Shown: positions 1-9,124, counted from the first letter of the stretch. The stretch: DNA of 33,678 nucleotides from Vicingus sp036171675 (GCA_036171675.1 JAVHRO010000125.1:1-33678), one strand, 5' to 3'. The notes: generated by a model from the sequence alone, not told the origin. Translations and numbers: made by a program.

Positions 1-10
1 TTTTGAGATA

Positions 11-57
11 AAAAAAAGAGGCTGTCTATTTCTTTTTAGACACCCTCTTTTTTTTTT
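11..57. terminator. Bidirectional intrinsic terminator
   Basis: An A-tract and AGAGG-CTGTCTA arm (about 11-28) pairs with TAGACACCCTCT and a T-tract (about 37-57); there is one mismatch in the stem. Because it has A's on one side and T's on the other it can stop transcription from both sides. It lies directly after the stop codon of the T9SS cargo gene (-) and would also end a + strand transcript entering from the left edge. Confidence 0.85.
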
Positions 58-802
58 ACCTAAAAACCTTTTCAGAAAAAAATTGATTTCCAGAATTTAT
101 ATTGATAATATACAATCCTATAGAATACCTTGATAAGTCTATTGAATAGTTAGGTTGAAATGTTTGCTCTTGATCAACTATTTTACCTGTTAAATCATAA
201 ATCACAATATTTTTTTCTTCATTATTGTTAAATACCAATTCAAACGAACCATTTGATTTATTTAATAATTTGTAAAAATTTGTATTTTCTATAGCTATAA
301 CATTGGTAGAAAATTGTTTGGAAACATTAAACATTAGCGAAGGTTGGTTTGATGAGTTTGAGTTAAGGCTACAATTAAAAGTTTGATTACCACTTATCGT
401 GTAAACGGCATTATCTGATAATACGGTAAAACTTAATACATAATCATCTTCAACTGGAAATATTTCTTCAACCTCAATGCTATAAATACCTGTAACGGGA
501 ACTATAGTATGAATTTGAATGCTTGTATCTTTGTTATAATTAGGTAAAGAATTTATTGCTAAGTTTTCATTTTCAGAGGTCTTACTAAAGATTGAAGGAA
601 CATTTGGGTTGGTACTGAATAATTTCCATGCGTCGTAAGCACCATCAAAGTTAGGTGTAGCGCCATTAATAAAACGAATTACTGTTTCGTCGGAATATCC
701 ATTTCCTGAAATTTTAACACGTAATGCATTGGTGTATTGGGCGAATAGTATACTTGGTGATATTATCATAACAACAAGTAAAAGTGTAGTAAGTTTTTTC
801 AT
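56..802 (-). CDS. Secreted protein with T9SS type A C-terminal sorting domain
   Basis: This 248-aa protein starts with a clear signal peptide (KK, then a hydrophobic stretch ending in LFAQ, about residues 1-22). The last 80 residues or so match the type A sorting domain that the type IX secretion system recognises: a short beta-rich region with NIVIYDLTGKIV, then IDLSRYSIGLYII, and a final basic SEKVFR. It is therefore expected to cross the inner membrane by Sec and the outer membrane by T9SS, with removal of the tail. The middle (residues 23-165) is beta-rich and I do not recognise an enzymatic domain, so the specific function is unknown. The gene stands alone, bounded by a strong terminator and a 235-bp gap that holds no other gene I can support. 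Confidence 0.85.
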   Translation of the reverse strand: MKKLTTLLLVVMIISPSILFAQYTNALRVKISGNGYSDETVIRFINGATPNFDGAYDAWKLFSTNPNVPSIFSKTSENENLAINSLPNYNKDTSIQIHTIVPVTGIYSIEVEEIFPVEDDYVLSFTVLSDNAVYTISGNQTFNCSLNSNSSNQPSLMFNVSKQFSTNVIAIENTNFYKLLNKSNGSFELVFNNNEEKNIVIYDLTGKIVDQEQTFQPNYSIDLSRYSIGLYIININSGNQFFSEKVFR

Positions 803-1003
803 GGCTTTTAATTTTTATTGTTAGAATAAATTTCCATCAATAAATGAAAATAAAAAACAGTACATCATGTTAATTTAAAAACATTTTTTACTTAAAATAA
901 ATCAGTGTTAAGTTCAATTATTAAGTGGTAATACTTAAACTAAAAGTAATATTGATAAGAAACGATAGTACAGGTTTCTAAAACAAATGATATAAGTTTA
1001 GGT

Positions 1004-1011
1004 TAAATTTG
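1004..1011 (+). promoter_or_regulatory. Candidate -7 box (TAnnTTTG) for the 1038-6035 gene cluster
   Basis: TAAATTTG matches the Bacteroidota -7 consensus and lies 26 bp before the ATG at 1038. No good TTTG (-33) partner is visible at the expected distance, so the call rests on the -7 element and its position only. Confidence 0.45.
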
Positions 1012-1037
1012 CTATTTTTAGACTTTCAAAAAAAATA

Positions 1038-1997
1038 ATGCAGAAACTAGCTATTGGTGTATTAGGCTGTGCAAATATTGCACAAAGAAGTGTTATTCCA
1101 GCAATATTATCAATTCCTAATTTTAATTTGTTGGCTATCGCTAGTAGAACTGCTGAAAAGGCATTTCAATTTTCAACTCAATTCGGTTGTAAAGCTGTTG
1201 TTGGTTACCAAGAGTTAATAGATAGAAAAGACATTGATGCCATTTATATGCCTTTGCCAACAGGTTTGCATGAAGAATGGGTAATAAAGACATTAGAAGC
1301 CGGAAAACATGTTTTAGTAGAAAAATCACTATCAATGAGCTACAAATCTGCTCAGAAAATGGTGGATTTGGCAAAGAAAAAAGGTTTGTTGATTATGGAA
1401 AACTTTATGTTTTTATATCATCATCAACATCAATTTGTTAAACAACTTATCACGGATGGAAAAATTGGTGAATTACGTTGTTTTAGAAGCTCATTTGGTT
1501 TTCCTCCTTTATCACCCGATAATTTTAGGTACAATACTACACTTGGAGGTGGAGCGCTTTTAGATGCCGCTGCATATACCATTAAGGCTAGCCAATTGTT
1601 TTTAGGAAATAATTTAACTGTTCAAGCTTCAACATTAAATTATAGTAATAATGTTGACATTTTTGGTGGTGCTTTTTTAACTAATCCTAATAATCAAATA
1701 AGTGAAATTGCTTTTGGTTTCGATAATTTTTATCAATGTAACTATGAATTATGGGGAAGTAAGGGGAAAATTATTGCTCAGCGAGCATTCACTCCTGCAC
1801 CTAATTTTAAACCAACCATTACCCTTGAGCAACAAGGAGAAGTGTTTAATTTTGAAATTAACGAAGAAAATCATTTTATAAATATTTTGAATGAATTTAA
1901 ACGTTGTATTTTTGAAAATGATAAAAATGATAAATACGTTGAAATTCTAAATCAAAGTAGATTAATTCAAGAATTAAGAGATAAAAGTAAAGCATAA
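1038..1997 (+). CDS. Gfo/Idh/MocA family NAD(P)-dependent oxidoreductase
   Basis: This 319-aa protein has the two-domain plan of the family. The N-terminal Rossmann fold shows GVLGCANIA (residues 7-15) for NAD(P) binding. The catalytic-site motif is EKS at 95-97, where the usual form is EKP; Lys96 would be the conserved catalytic lysine. The C-terminal substrate domain has the GGGALLDAAAY motif (170-180). Family members oxidise or reduce sugars, sugar nucleotides or inositols; the substrate cannot be read from the sequence. It is the first gene of a packed + cluster: its TAA is followed with no gap by the ATG of the methyltransferase, and a glycosyltransferase comes next, which points to a sugar used in glycan building. 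Start ATG is preceded by an A-rich stretch and a -7 box at 1004. Confidence 0.88.
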   Translation: MQKLAIGVLGCANIAQRSVIPAILSIPNFNLLAIASRTAEKAFQFSTQFGCKAVVGYQELIDRKDIDAIYMPLPTGLHEEWVIKTLEAGKHVLVEKSLSMSYKSAQKMVDLAKKKGLLIMENFMFLYHHQHQFVKQLITDGKIGELRCFRSSFGFPPLSPDNFRYNTTLGGGALLDAAAYTIKASQLFLGNNLTVQASTLNYSNNVDIFGGAFLTNPNNQISEIAFGFDNFYQCNYELWGSKGKIIAQRAFTPAPNFKPTITLEQQGEVFNFEINEENHFINILNEFKRCIFENDKNDKYVEILNQSRLIQELRDKSKA

Positions 1998-2843
1998 ATG
2001 ATTAAGAAAAACATGAAAAAATGTACCGTTTGTCATGGGACAAACACAAAATTAAAAAACAACAGAATGTCGTTATATGTTTGTAATGATTGCAATCATA
2101 CATTTACAGTAATTGATAGGGTAGAAGAAGAAAAATATGAAGAGGATTATTATTTAAATACACATAAAAACTGGTTTGCAAACCCCGATTTTGAGCTTTT
2201 TGAAATGGTGTATAATCAAATAAAAAGTTTTGTAGGTAACCAAAAAATTAATTTGGCTGATGTGGGTTGTGGGCAAGGAGCATTTTTAAAACATATCTTA
2301 AAAAATTATAAAAATGAGGAACCAACTTTGTCGGGTATCGATATCATAAAAAATGAATACCCAGGAATAAAATTTGAATCAGGAGATTTTTTAGAAATGA
2401 ATTTTAAGGAAGGTTATAATGCCATAACCAGTTTTATGGTTATAGAACATGTAATTGACCCACATTTATTTATTCATAAAATGGTTGAGTCGTTAACACC
2501 AAATGGCGTAATAGTGGTAAACACAATTAATAATGGAAGTTTAATTTATAGGGTGGCCCGATTTTTAAATAATCTTGGATTTACTACAGCTCACGACAGG
2601 TTATATAACCACCATCATTTACAGCATTATACCAATCAGTCGTTAATAAAATTATTGGAAATGGAGGGGTTAGATGTGTTAAAAATTAAAAATCATAATT
2701 ATCAACTAAAAGCCGTTGACACTCCAAAAAATAATCCTATTATAATGAAATTCCATGAGTTAACCGTTGCTATTTTATTTGCGATTTCCATTCCATTTAA
2801 TTTAGGGCATCATCAAACCTTGTATTGTAAGAAAAGAAAATAG
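1998..2843 (+). CDS. Zinc-ribbon class I SAM-dependent methyltransferase
   Basis: A 281-aa protein with a short N-terminal zinc ribbon (Cys9, Cys12, Cys29, Cys32) followed by a class I methyltransferase fold. SAM motif I is ADVGCGQGAFL (about 87-97), and FMVIEHVIDP is a typical post-motif region. Such fusions are common among methyltransferases acting on sugars, lipids or small molecules in envelope glycan clusters; the acceptor is unknown. The start abuts the previous stop (TAA then ATG), indicating translational coupling. An in-frame ATG at 2013 is an alternative that would still keep all four cysteines. The GT2 gene follows after 3 bp. The family call is firm, the role in glycan modification is an inference from the neighbours. 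Confidence 0.87.
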   Translation: MIKKNMKKCTVCHGTNTKLKNNRMSLYVCNDCNHTFTVIDRVEEEKYEEDYYLNTHKNWFANPDFELFEMVYNQIKSFVGNQKINLADVGCGQGAFLKHILKNYKNEEPTLSGIDIIKNEYPGIKFESGDFLEMNFKEGYNAITSFMVIEHVIDPHLFIHKMVESLTPNGVIVVNTINNGSLIYRVARFLNNLGFTTAHDRLYNHHHLQHYTNQSLIKLLEMEGLDVLKIKNHNYQLKAVDTPKNNPIIMKFHELTVAILFAISIPFNLGHHQTLYCKKRK

Positions 2844-2846
2844 TTT

Positions 2847-3776
2847 ATGCATAACAATATCTATATTTCCGTAGTTAGTCCTGTATATAAGGCTGAGAAG
2901 ATAATTGACAGTTTGGTTGAACGAATAACTGCGGCTGTCTCAAAAATCACGGATAACTATGAAATTATTTTAGTTGAGGATTGTGGCCCCGACAATTCAT
3001 GGCAAAAGATTGTGGAAAATTGCAATAAATACACCCAGGTAAAAGGTATAAAATTGAGTCGTAATTATGGCCAACAGCATGCCATACAAGCCGGGTTAGA
3101 CGCTAGTAAAGGTGAGTATATAATTACTATGGATTGCGATTTACAAGATAGACCTGAAGAAATTATTAAATTACTAGATAAAGCAAAAAAAGGATTTGAA
3201 ATTGTTGTAGCTAGCCGAAAAAATAGACAAGACGATGCCTTTAAAAAACTACTTTCCCGAATATTTTATTTTGTGCTTGGATATCTAACTGAAACCAAAC
3301 AGGATAGAACTGTAGCGAACTTCGTTTGCTATCATCGAAAGGCAGTTAACGCGTTGGCTTTGGTTAAAGATCATAACAGATATTATCCCATGTTGCAACA
3401 ATTAATAGGTTTTAATTATACTAAGGTAGAAATTGATCATGCTGAACGCGAAGATGGAAAATCGTCATACTCATTTAATAAAAGGTTGCGATTGGCAATG
3501 GATACCATATTAACATTTTCTGATAAGCCTCTTCGATTAACCGTAAAGTTTGGAGTGTTCCTTTCTATAGTTTCAATTTTTGCAGCCATTTTTATGGTGG
3601 TGTTGTATATTTTTAGCGACATAATTGTTCCTGGATGGTCGAGTATTCTTTTGTTAATGAGCTTTTTATCTGGTACAATTATTTCAGTTTTAGGAATGGT
3701 AGGTTTGTATGTTGGACGAACTTTCGAAACCGTTAAACAAAGACCAACGTACATTATTAACGAAATAGTTAACTAA
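2847..3776 (+). CDS. Membrane-anchored family 2 glycosyltransferase (GtrB/DPM1-like)
   Basis: A 309-aa GT-A fold enzyme. The N-terminus SVVSPVYKAEK and the acidic MDCDLQDRPEE motif (Asp96 and Asp98 as the metal/nucleotide site) are typical of GT2. Two hydrophobic helices at the C-terminus (roughly 232-255 and 263-288) place it in the inner membrane, as in bactoprenol or dolichol phosphate glucosyl/mannosyl transferases such as GtrB, ArnC and DPM1. It likely loads a sugar on undecaprenyl phosphate, although the exact donor is not known. It is co-transcribed with the oxidoreductase and methyltransferase upstream, and its stop codon directly abuts the TTG start of the next gene. Confidence 0.88.
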   Translation: MHNNIYISVVSPVYKAEKIIDSLVERITAAVSKITDNYEIILVEDCGPDNSWQKIVENCNKYTQVKGIKLSRNYGQQHAIQAGLDASKGEYIITMDCDLQDRPEEIIKLLDKAKKGFEIVVASRKNRQDDAFKKLLSRIFYFVLGYLTETKQDRTVANFVCYHRKAVNALALVKDHNRYYPMLQQLIGFNYTKVEIDHAEREDGKSSYSFNKRLRLAMDTILTFSDKPLRLTVKFGVFLSIVSIFAAIFMVVLYIFSDIIVPGWSSILLLMSFLSGTIISVLGMVGLYVGRTFETVKQRPTYIINEIVN

Positions 3777-6035
3777 TTGAAAAAATGGATACCAATAATT
3801 ATTTTATTTATTTTAGGTTTTAGCTTAGAATCTAAAGCTCAATTATTTGCCCCAAAAAAATTCTATTTAGTTGATTCGCTAGTCTTAAAAAATTTAACTA
3901 AACAAGATAAAAGTTTAATAGATTCAGCCCTAACCGAGTACCACAAATCAGCTAATGATTCAGTAAAACTGAATTTGTTATCCGAGATTGTTTCTGATTG
4001 TGAAAATGAAATTTGGATAAAATATAATGAGTTGATGTTATCAGAATCAAATCGATTAATTGCGTCGAATAACAAGAAAAAAACACTCCAAAAAATATAT
4101 AAAAAATTTGTAGCATCAGCTTACAATAATTATGGCTTCTTATATTTTAAGAGAGACGATCTAAACAAAGCCATTTTCTATTTCACCAAAGCAATTGAGG
4201 TAAGTAAGGAAATCAATAATATTGAAGTAATTCCGGTGGCATTAAATAACTTAGGGTTTATTTATAAACTTCAAGGTGACATATTAAAAGCGTTAGATTA
4301 TTATCACGAATCGTTAAAATTGAATACTCAACTTCACGACGAAAAAGAAATGGCTTTAGCGTTTAACAATATAGGTAGTATATATTTTAAGCAAAACGAT
4401 TTAGATAAAGCCTCTAAATATTTTGTTGAAGCATTATTGTTAGAAAAAAAGAGTGGTACCCCAAAAGGTGTTGCTCGATTGTATAGTAATATAGGCTCAA
4501 TTTATAAAAATCAAAATAAACTCACACAAGCAAAAGATTATTTTGATCAGAGTCTTAAAATATATCAAGAAATTGGCAATAAAAGTGGTGAAGCGGCCAC
4601 GATAACAAAACTCTCTTTAGTAGAAATGGATTTATATCATTTAAATCAAGAGGAATATCATATAGATATGAACCAAGTTCTATTGAAACAACAAAAAGCA
4701 TTGAATTTATTTGATGAAATTAATGACAGTGAAAATAGAACCTATGCTTATGCTAATTTAAGTAAAACATACAAGGAGTTAGGAGATTTATCGCATGCCA
4801 ATGAATTTGCTACTAAAAGTTATCAATTAGCTATAAAGCTTGGTTATCCAGAAGCTATTAAAAATTCAGCGGAAATACTTAAAGGACTTGCACTAGATAA
4901 AAAAGATTATAAAAGTGCATATTTTATGTTAGACTTGTTTTATACTATGCAGGATAGTGTTAATAGTCAGTCTATTAAAGATATTTCTATTCAAAAGCAA
5001 TTTCAATACGAATATGAAAAAAAACTCGTAGCAGACAGTATTAAAACGGTAGAAAAAGATAAAGTTACTAAAGCTGAAATTTTGTTAAGAGACGAGCAAA
5101 TTAAAACTCAAAAAACCCAACGATATGCATTGGTGGGAGGTGTCTTAGTATTATTAATTTTTGGAGGGTTTATTTACAACCGTTACAAGCAAATTCAGGA
5201 ACAAAAAAAAATAATTGAAGAACAAAAGGAAGTCGTCGAGATAAAGAGTAAAGAAATTACCGATAGTATTAATTATGCTAAAAGAATACAAGATGCCATT
5301 TTACCGTCTGCCACAGAATTAAATAACCATTTAAAAGATGGATTTGTATTATACTTGCCAAAAGATATTGTTGCTGGAGATTTTTATTGGATGGAAGTAC
5401 TTAAGGATTCTATTTTACTTGCTGCTGCTGATTGCACTGGACATGGCGTTCCAGGTGCTATGGTTAGTGTAGTTTGTAATGGGGCATTAAACAGAGCTGT
5501 TGGTGAATTTAAACTTACCCAACCAGCCGAAATATTAAATAAAGTTAGAGAATTGGTTATTGAAACTTTTGAAAAAAGTGGTGAAGATTCTAAAGTCCGA
5601 GATGGAATGGATATTTCGTTAATGAAACTTTATAATAGAACACAAATAGGTGCAGAAATAGAATGGTCAGGTGCAAATAATCCATTGTGGATAATCCGTG
5701 CAGTCGATATTGTTGACATTAATTATGAAATCATTGAATATAAACCCGATAAACAACCTATTGGTAAACATTTTAAACAAGAACCCTTTAACAACCATAA
5801 AATTGAAGTTTTTAATGGAGATCGATTATACTTATTTACAGACGGATTTGCAGACCAATTTGGTGGAGAAAAAGGTAAAAAAATGATGTATAAACCATTT
5901 AAAGAATATTTACGTTCGATACAAAACCATAATATGGATGATCAAAAAGAGCTTTTGCATCACTATTTTAATAATTGGAAAGGTAGCTTAGAGCAAGTTG
6001 ATGATGTCTGCGTTATAGGTATTAGTATTTCCTAA
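3777..6035 (+). CDS. TPR-SpoIIE protein: periplasmic TPR sensor with cytoplasmic PP2C-type phosphatase
   Basis: A 752-aa membrane signalling protein. Parts in order: signal peptide ending near KAQ (1-22); a TPR array (about 114-390) with repeated NNLG/NNIG...A..Y motifs; one transmembrane helix (about 450-468); a charged coiled coil; and a SpoIIE phosphatase domain (about 500-752). The phosphatase signatures are present: AGDFYW (near 532), DCTGHGVPGA, DGMDIS, WSGANNPLW, LFTDGFADQFGG and a final DDVCVIG, so the metal-binding aspartates look intact. Family members dephosphorylate anti-anti-sigma-like proteins, but no kinase or STAS gene lies nearby. The start is TTG directly after the previous stop; it is chosen because it gives an immediate KK-hydrophobic signal peptide. 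The 3' end overlaps the opposite gene by 3 bp. Confidence 0.87.
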   Translation: MKKWIPIIILFILGFSLESKAQLFAPKKFYLVDSLVLKNLTKQDKSLIDSALTEYHKSANDSVKLNLLSEIVSDCENEIWIKYNELMLSESNRLIASNNKKKTLQKIYKKFVASAYNNYGFLYFKRDDLNKAIFYFTKAIEVSKEINNIEVIPVALNNLGFIYKLQGDILKALDYYHESLKLNTQLHDEKEMALAFNNIGSIYFKQNDLDKASKYFVEALLLEKKSGTPKGVARLYSNIGSIYKNQNKLTQAKDYFDQSLKIYQEIGNKSGEAATITKLSLVEMDLYHLNQEEYHIDMNQVLLKQQKALNLFDEINDSENRTYAYANLSKTYKELGDLSHANEFATKSYQLAIKLGYPEAIKNSAEILKGLALDKKDYKSAYFMLDLFYTMQDSVNSQSIKDISIQKQFQYEYEKKLVADSIKTVEKDKVTKAEILLRDEQIKTQKTQRYALVGGVLVLLIFGGFIYNRYKQIQEQKKIIEEQKEVVEIKSKEITDSINYAKRIQDAILPSATELNNHLKDGFVLYLPKDIVAGDFYWMEVLKDSILLAAADCTGHGVPGAMVSVVCNGALNRAVGEFKLTQPAEILNKVRELVIETFEKSGEDSKVRDGMDISLMKLYNRTQIGAEIEWSGANNPLWIIRAVDIVDINYEIIEYKPDKQPIGKHFKQEPFNNHKIEVFNGDRLYLFTDGFADQFGGEKGKKMMYKPFKEYLRSIQNHNMDDQKELLHHYFNNWKGSLEQVDDVCVIGISIS

Positions 6036-7591
6036 TTTAAGCGGTTAGCTATAGCTGTAGCACATTTTTGACCATCAATAGCAGCAGAAACAATACCTCC
6101 TGCATATCCAGCACCTTCTCCACAAGGGTATAGTCCTTTAAGTTCAAGGTGTTCCATGGTTTCGGAATTTCTTGGAATTTTTACTGGAGAGGATGTTCTA
6201 CTTTCAACTGCCACAATAATCGCTTCTTTTGTTAAATAACCATTTATTTTTTTACCAAACTCTCGAAATCCTTCTTGTAGCATGTATACAATTCGTTTCG
6301 GTAAAATTTCATGTAATGGTGCGGAAATAACACCAGGATGGTATGAACATTTAGGCAAGAGTATAGAGGTTTTGTTGTTTATAAAATCAACTAATCGTTG
6401 CGCTGGAGCAATTTGTCCAAAGTTGTTTTCTATATTGTTTTTTCCACCAATAAACGTTGCCCGTTCTACCGATTCTTGAAATTTTAATCCTGCCAAAGGA
6501 CCAAAAGATTTATATGGAACCAAATCTTCATCGTCAACAGTTACCACTATTCCAGAATTGGCAAATGGGGTGTTCCGTTTTGATGGAGACCAACCATTGG
6601 TAACAATTTCTCCAGGAGCTGTTGCGCAAGGAGCAATAATTCCACCAGGGCACATACAGAATGAAAAAACACCACTATTTTTTACTTGATGAACCAACTT
6701 GTAAGATGCTGGAGGGAGAAATTCACTTTTTATATCACAATGGTATTGAACTTGATCAATTAATGCCTGAGGATGTTCTACTCTAACTCCTAATGCAAAT
6801 GGTTTCGATTCAATTAAAACTTTTCTTTTGTGCAACAAATAAAAGATATCTCTGGCAGAATGCCCTGTAGCAAGAATGGTGTTTTGCGCTAAATAGGTTT
6901 TATTTTTTTGGTCAATAACACCTATTAACTTGCTATGTTCAATTAATAAATCGACTAGTTGAGTATTGAAATGAATTTCACCACCATACTTCAAAATGGT
7001 TTCTCTAATTGCTGTAACTACATCGGGTAATTTGTTCGTACCTATATGTGGGTGAGCATCTACAAGAATAGATTCCTTGGCTCCATGTTGTACTAAAATA
7101 GTTAATATTTCATCAATGTTACCACGTTTATTTGAGCGAGTATATAGTTTTCCATCAGAAAAAGTACCTGCACCACCTTCACCAAAACAATAATTTGAAT
7201 TTGGGTTAACCACTTGATTTTTTGAAATCTCCGCTAAATCTCTTCTTCGGTTTCTCACTTCTTTACCACGCTCTAAGATAATTGGTTTAAACCCTAATTC
7301 AATCAATTTAAGGGCTGCAAACATTCCAGCAGGACCAAAGCCTATAATATTAACAGCTGGTTTCTTGGAAACATTTTGATAAATGGTTTCTTTTAGATAA
7401 GAGGGTATCTTTTCATCAAAATAAATTTCAATTTTCAAATTGAAAAGAACAACTCTTTTTCGAGCATCTATAGATCGTTTTACAATCCTAAAATTAAAAT
7501 CTGATTTTTTGATTTTGGTTTGTATAATCGATTTTAGAATAACTTCATTTGATGCTTCTTCGGGTAAAACAGAAATTTCGATTAGTTGCAT
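6032..7591 (-). CDS. COG2509-type FAD-dependent dehydrogenase
   Basis: A 519-aa flavoprotein. An N-terminal domain of about 80 residues precedes a dinucleotide-binding GFGPAG motif (84-89) with a following LERG that would hold the FAD ribose. Further on, GEGGAGTFSDGKLYTR is the hallmark of this family of uncharacterised FAD-dependent dehydrogenases, and the C-terminal YPCGEGAGYAGGI closes the FAD site. The substrate is not established. The gene lies 9 bp after the porT-like gene and is probably the last gene of a ubiE-porT operon. Its TAG overlaps the TAA of the convergent SpoIIE gene, leaving no room for a terminator between them. Confidence 0.87.
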   Translation of the reverse strand: MQLIEISVLPEEASNEVILKSIIQTKIKKSDFNFRIVKRSIDARKRVVLFNLKIEIYFDEKIPSYLKETIYQNVSKKPAVNIIGFGPAGMFAALKLIELGFKPIILERGKEVRNRRRDLAEISKNQVVNPNSNYCFGEGGAGTFSDGKLYTRSNKRGNIDEILTILVQHGAKESILVDAHPHIGTNKLPDVVTAIRETILKYGGEIHFNTQLVDLLIEHSKLIGVIDQKNKTYLAQNTILATGHSARDIFYLLHKRKVLIESKPFALGVRVEHPQALIDQVQYHCDIKSEFLPPASYKLVHQVKNSGVFSFCMCPGGIIAPCATAPGEIVTNGWSPSKRNTPFANSGIVVTVDDEDLVPYKSFGPLAGLKFQESVERATFIGGKNNIENNFGQIAPAQRLVDFINNKTSILLPKCSYHPGVISAPLHEILPKRIVYMLQEGFREFGKKINGYLTKEAIIVAVESRTSSPVKIPRNSETMEHLELKGLYPCGEGAGYAGGIVSAAIDGQKCATAIANRLN

Positions 7592-7600
7592 GAGTTGAAA

Positions 7601-8323
7601 TTATCCTTCAAAGGTAAAAGAAAGTAAAAACATTTTTGTTTTTAACATATCAATAGGATTTGAAAATGCATTGTTTTCTCTAATTTGTATGTCATTTAAA
7701 CCATACGACATTTTTAATTCTAAACCAAATTTAAAATATTCAAGGTAAAAATCGGTGCCAAAACCAAGATCTCCCATAAAATCGTGAGGGCCTAATTTTA
7801 AAAAAATGTCGTTTAAGTTAGTGGAATTATTTTTTGCAGAGGCATCGGAAGCCAAATCGTAACTATAGCTAACACCACCGATAATATATGCACCAAAATT
7901 ATTCAAGCGTTGCGACTTAATTTTTAAATTCAATGGGAAATTAATTAAGGTAGATTCGATATTTTTTTCATATTTTTTTATACCATCAAATGTTTCAAAA
8001 GTATAGGTAAGTATGCGTTGTGAGAACGCTAAATTAGGAGTGAAACGTATGCCAAAATACTCACCTAAATGCATTTCTGAAATTATCCCTAAATTAAATC
8101 CCGTAGTGCTAGTTGGTTCTAAAACTAAAAGAGTGTCTGAGCCATAAACAGTTGGAGGGAATCTTATTAGTCTAAAATTTGCAGAATTTATTCCCAACAA
8201 AAAACCAAAATGCATAAAACGGTGTTCAAATTTTGGTAAGTTAAGGGTTGTCTCACGTTGACCAAAAACTGAAAAGTTAATAGCAAAAAGAAGAAGGAAT
8301 AATATAATTTTTTGTTTTAACAT
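7601..8323 (-). CDS. porT: PorT-like outer-membrane beta-barrel protein (type IX secretion)
   Basis: A 240-aa secreted barrel protein. A signal peptide (KQKIILFLLL... ending FGQ) is followed by NLPKFEHRFMHFGFLLGIN and alternating beta strands ending in an aromatic residue (LLSFTFEG), the pattern of a small outer-membrane barrel. PorT/SprT is a T9SS component and, in my memory, sits directly after ubiE in many Bacteroidota, as here. The call rests on that synteny plus the N-terminal pattern. The frame could also open at a TTG at 8347, two bases after the ubiE stop, adding 8 residues (MKKFRLAF); I chose the ATG at 8323 because it gives a standard signal peptide. A generic porin-family protein is the main alternative. 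Confidence 0.75.
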   Translation of the reverse strand: MLKQKIILFLLLFAINFSVFGQRETTLNLPKFEHRFMHFGFLLGINSANFRLIRFPPTVYGSDTLLVLEPTSTTGFNLGIISEMHLGEYFGIRFTPNLAFSQRILTYTFETFDGIKKYEKNIESTLINFPLNLKIKSQRLNNFGAYIIGGVSYSYDLASDASAKNNSTNLNDIFLKLGPHDFMGDLGFGTDFYLEYFKFGLELKMSYGLNDIQIRENNAFSNPIDMLKTKMFLLSFTFEG

Positions 8324-8349
8324 GAAAGCTAAACGAAATTTTTTCAAAT

Positions 8350-9072
8350 TTATTTAGTAGCAGTGTATATTGATGATATACCAAACATTAATGGAATGGC
8401 TTTTACATTTTTATAGCCTAACTTATTTAAAATTTTAACAAAATCATCTCCTTCAGGAAAAGCATTCACAGATTCTGGAAGGTAGGTATATGCTGCATTA
8501 TCTTTTGATACCAATTTACCGATAGTTGGTAAAATGTTGTTGAAATAAAAATGGTACAATTGTTTAACAGGAAAAACTTTTGGTTTTGAAAATTCTAATA
8601 TTACTGCTCTACCGTTTGGTTTTAAAACTCTTAACATTTCAGCCAAACCTTTTTCAAGGTTTTCAAAATTTCTAACGCCAAAACCCACCGTATAAGCATC
8701 AAAATAGTTATCACTAAAAGATAAATTTTCGGAGTCACCTAATTGTAAGGAGATAATGTTATCCAACCCTTTGGTTTTAATTTTTTCTTTACCAACAGCC
8801 AACATACCTTCAGAAATGTCGATACCAATAATTTTTTTTGGTTTTAATGATAAAGCTTCAATAGCAAAATCGCCAGTTCCGGTAGCTATATCAAGAATAA
8901 TTTTTGGTTGTAATTCTTTTAATAATTTGATCGATTTTTTTCTCCAAATAATGTCAATTCCCAGTGACAAAAAGTGATTTAAGAAGTCATATTTTTTTGA
9001 GATATTATTAAACATGGTAGCAACTTGTTCCTTTTTGCCGCCACTTTGTTCTTTGTATGGAATAACCGTCAT
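8350..9072 (-). CDS. ubiE: Demethylmenaquinone methyltransferase (UbiE/MenG)
   Basis: A 240-aa class I methyltransferase of the normal UbiE length. It shows signature 1 (YDFLNHFLSLGIDIIWRK, 28-45), the SAM motif DIATGTGDFA (61-70) and signature 2 (RVLKPNGRAVILEFSKP). It makes the last methylation of menaquinone, the likely quinone in this group. It heads a - strand operon with the PorT-like protein and the FAD enzyme. A -7 box (TAAATTTG, - strand) lies at 9116-9123, giving a leader of about 35-40 nt. Confidence 0.96.
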   Translation of the reverse strand: MTVIPYKEQSGGKKEQVATMFNNISKKYDFLNHFLSLGIDIIWRKKSIKLLKELQPKIILDIATGTGDFAIEALSLKPKKIIGIDISEGMLAVGKEKIKTKGLDNIISLQLGDSENLSFSDNYFDAYTVGFGVRNFENLEKGLAEMLRVLKPNGRAVILEFSKPKVFPVKQLYHFYFNNILPTIGKLVSKDNAAYTYLPESVNAFPEGDDFVKILNKLGYKNVKAIPLMFGISSIYTATK

Positions 9073-9115
9073 GCTTATTTGTGATAAGATAAATTAAACA
9101 ACCAATTTACGCGTG

Positions 9116-9123
9116 CAAATTTA
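9116..9123 (-). promoter_or_regulatory. Candidate -7 box for ubiE-porT operon
   Basis: On the - strand this reads TAAATTTG, a match to TAnnTTTG, in the short gap between the heptose kinase stop and the ubiE start. No clear -33 TTTG is visible. Confidence 0.45.
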
Positions 9124-9124
9124 G

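Noticed and set aside
1038..6035. A new biosynthetic or signalling system
   Set aside because: All four genes belong to common families with known architectures; the cluster is noted as a finding but the sequence does not show a novel system.
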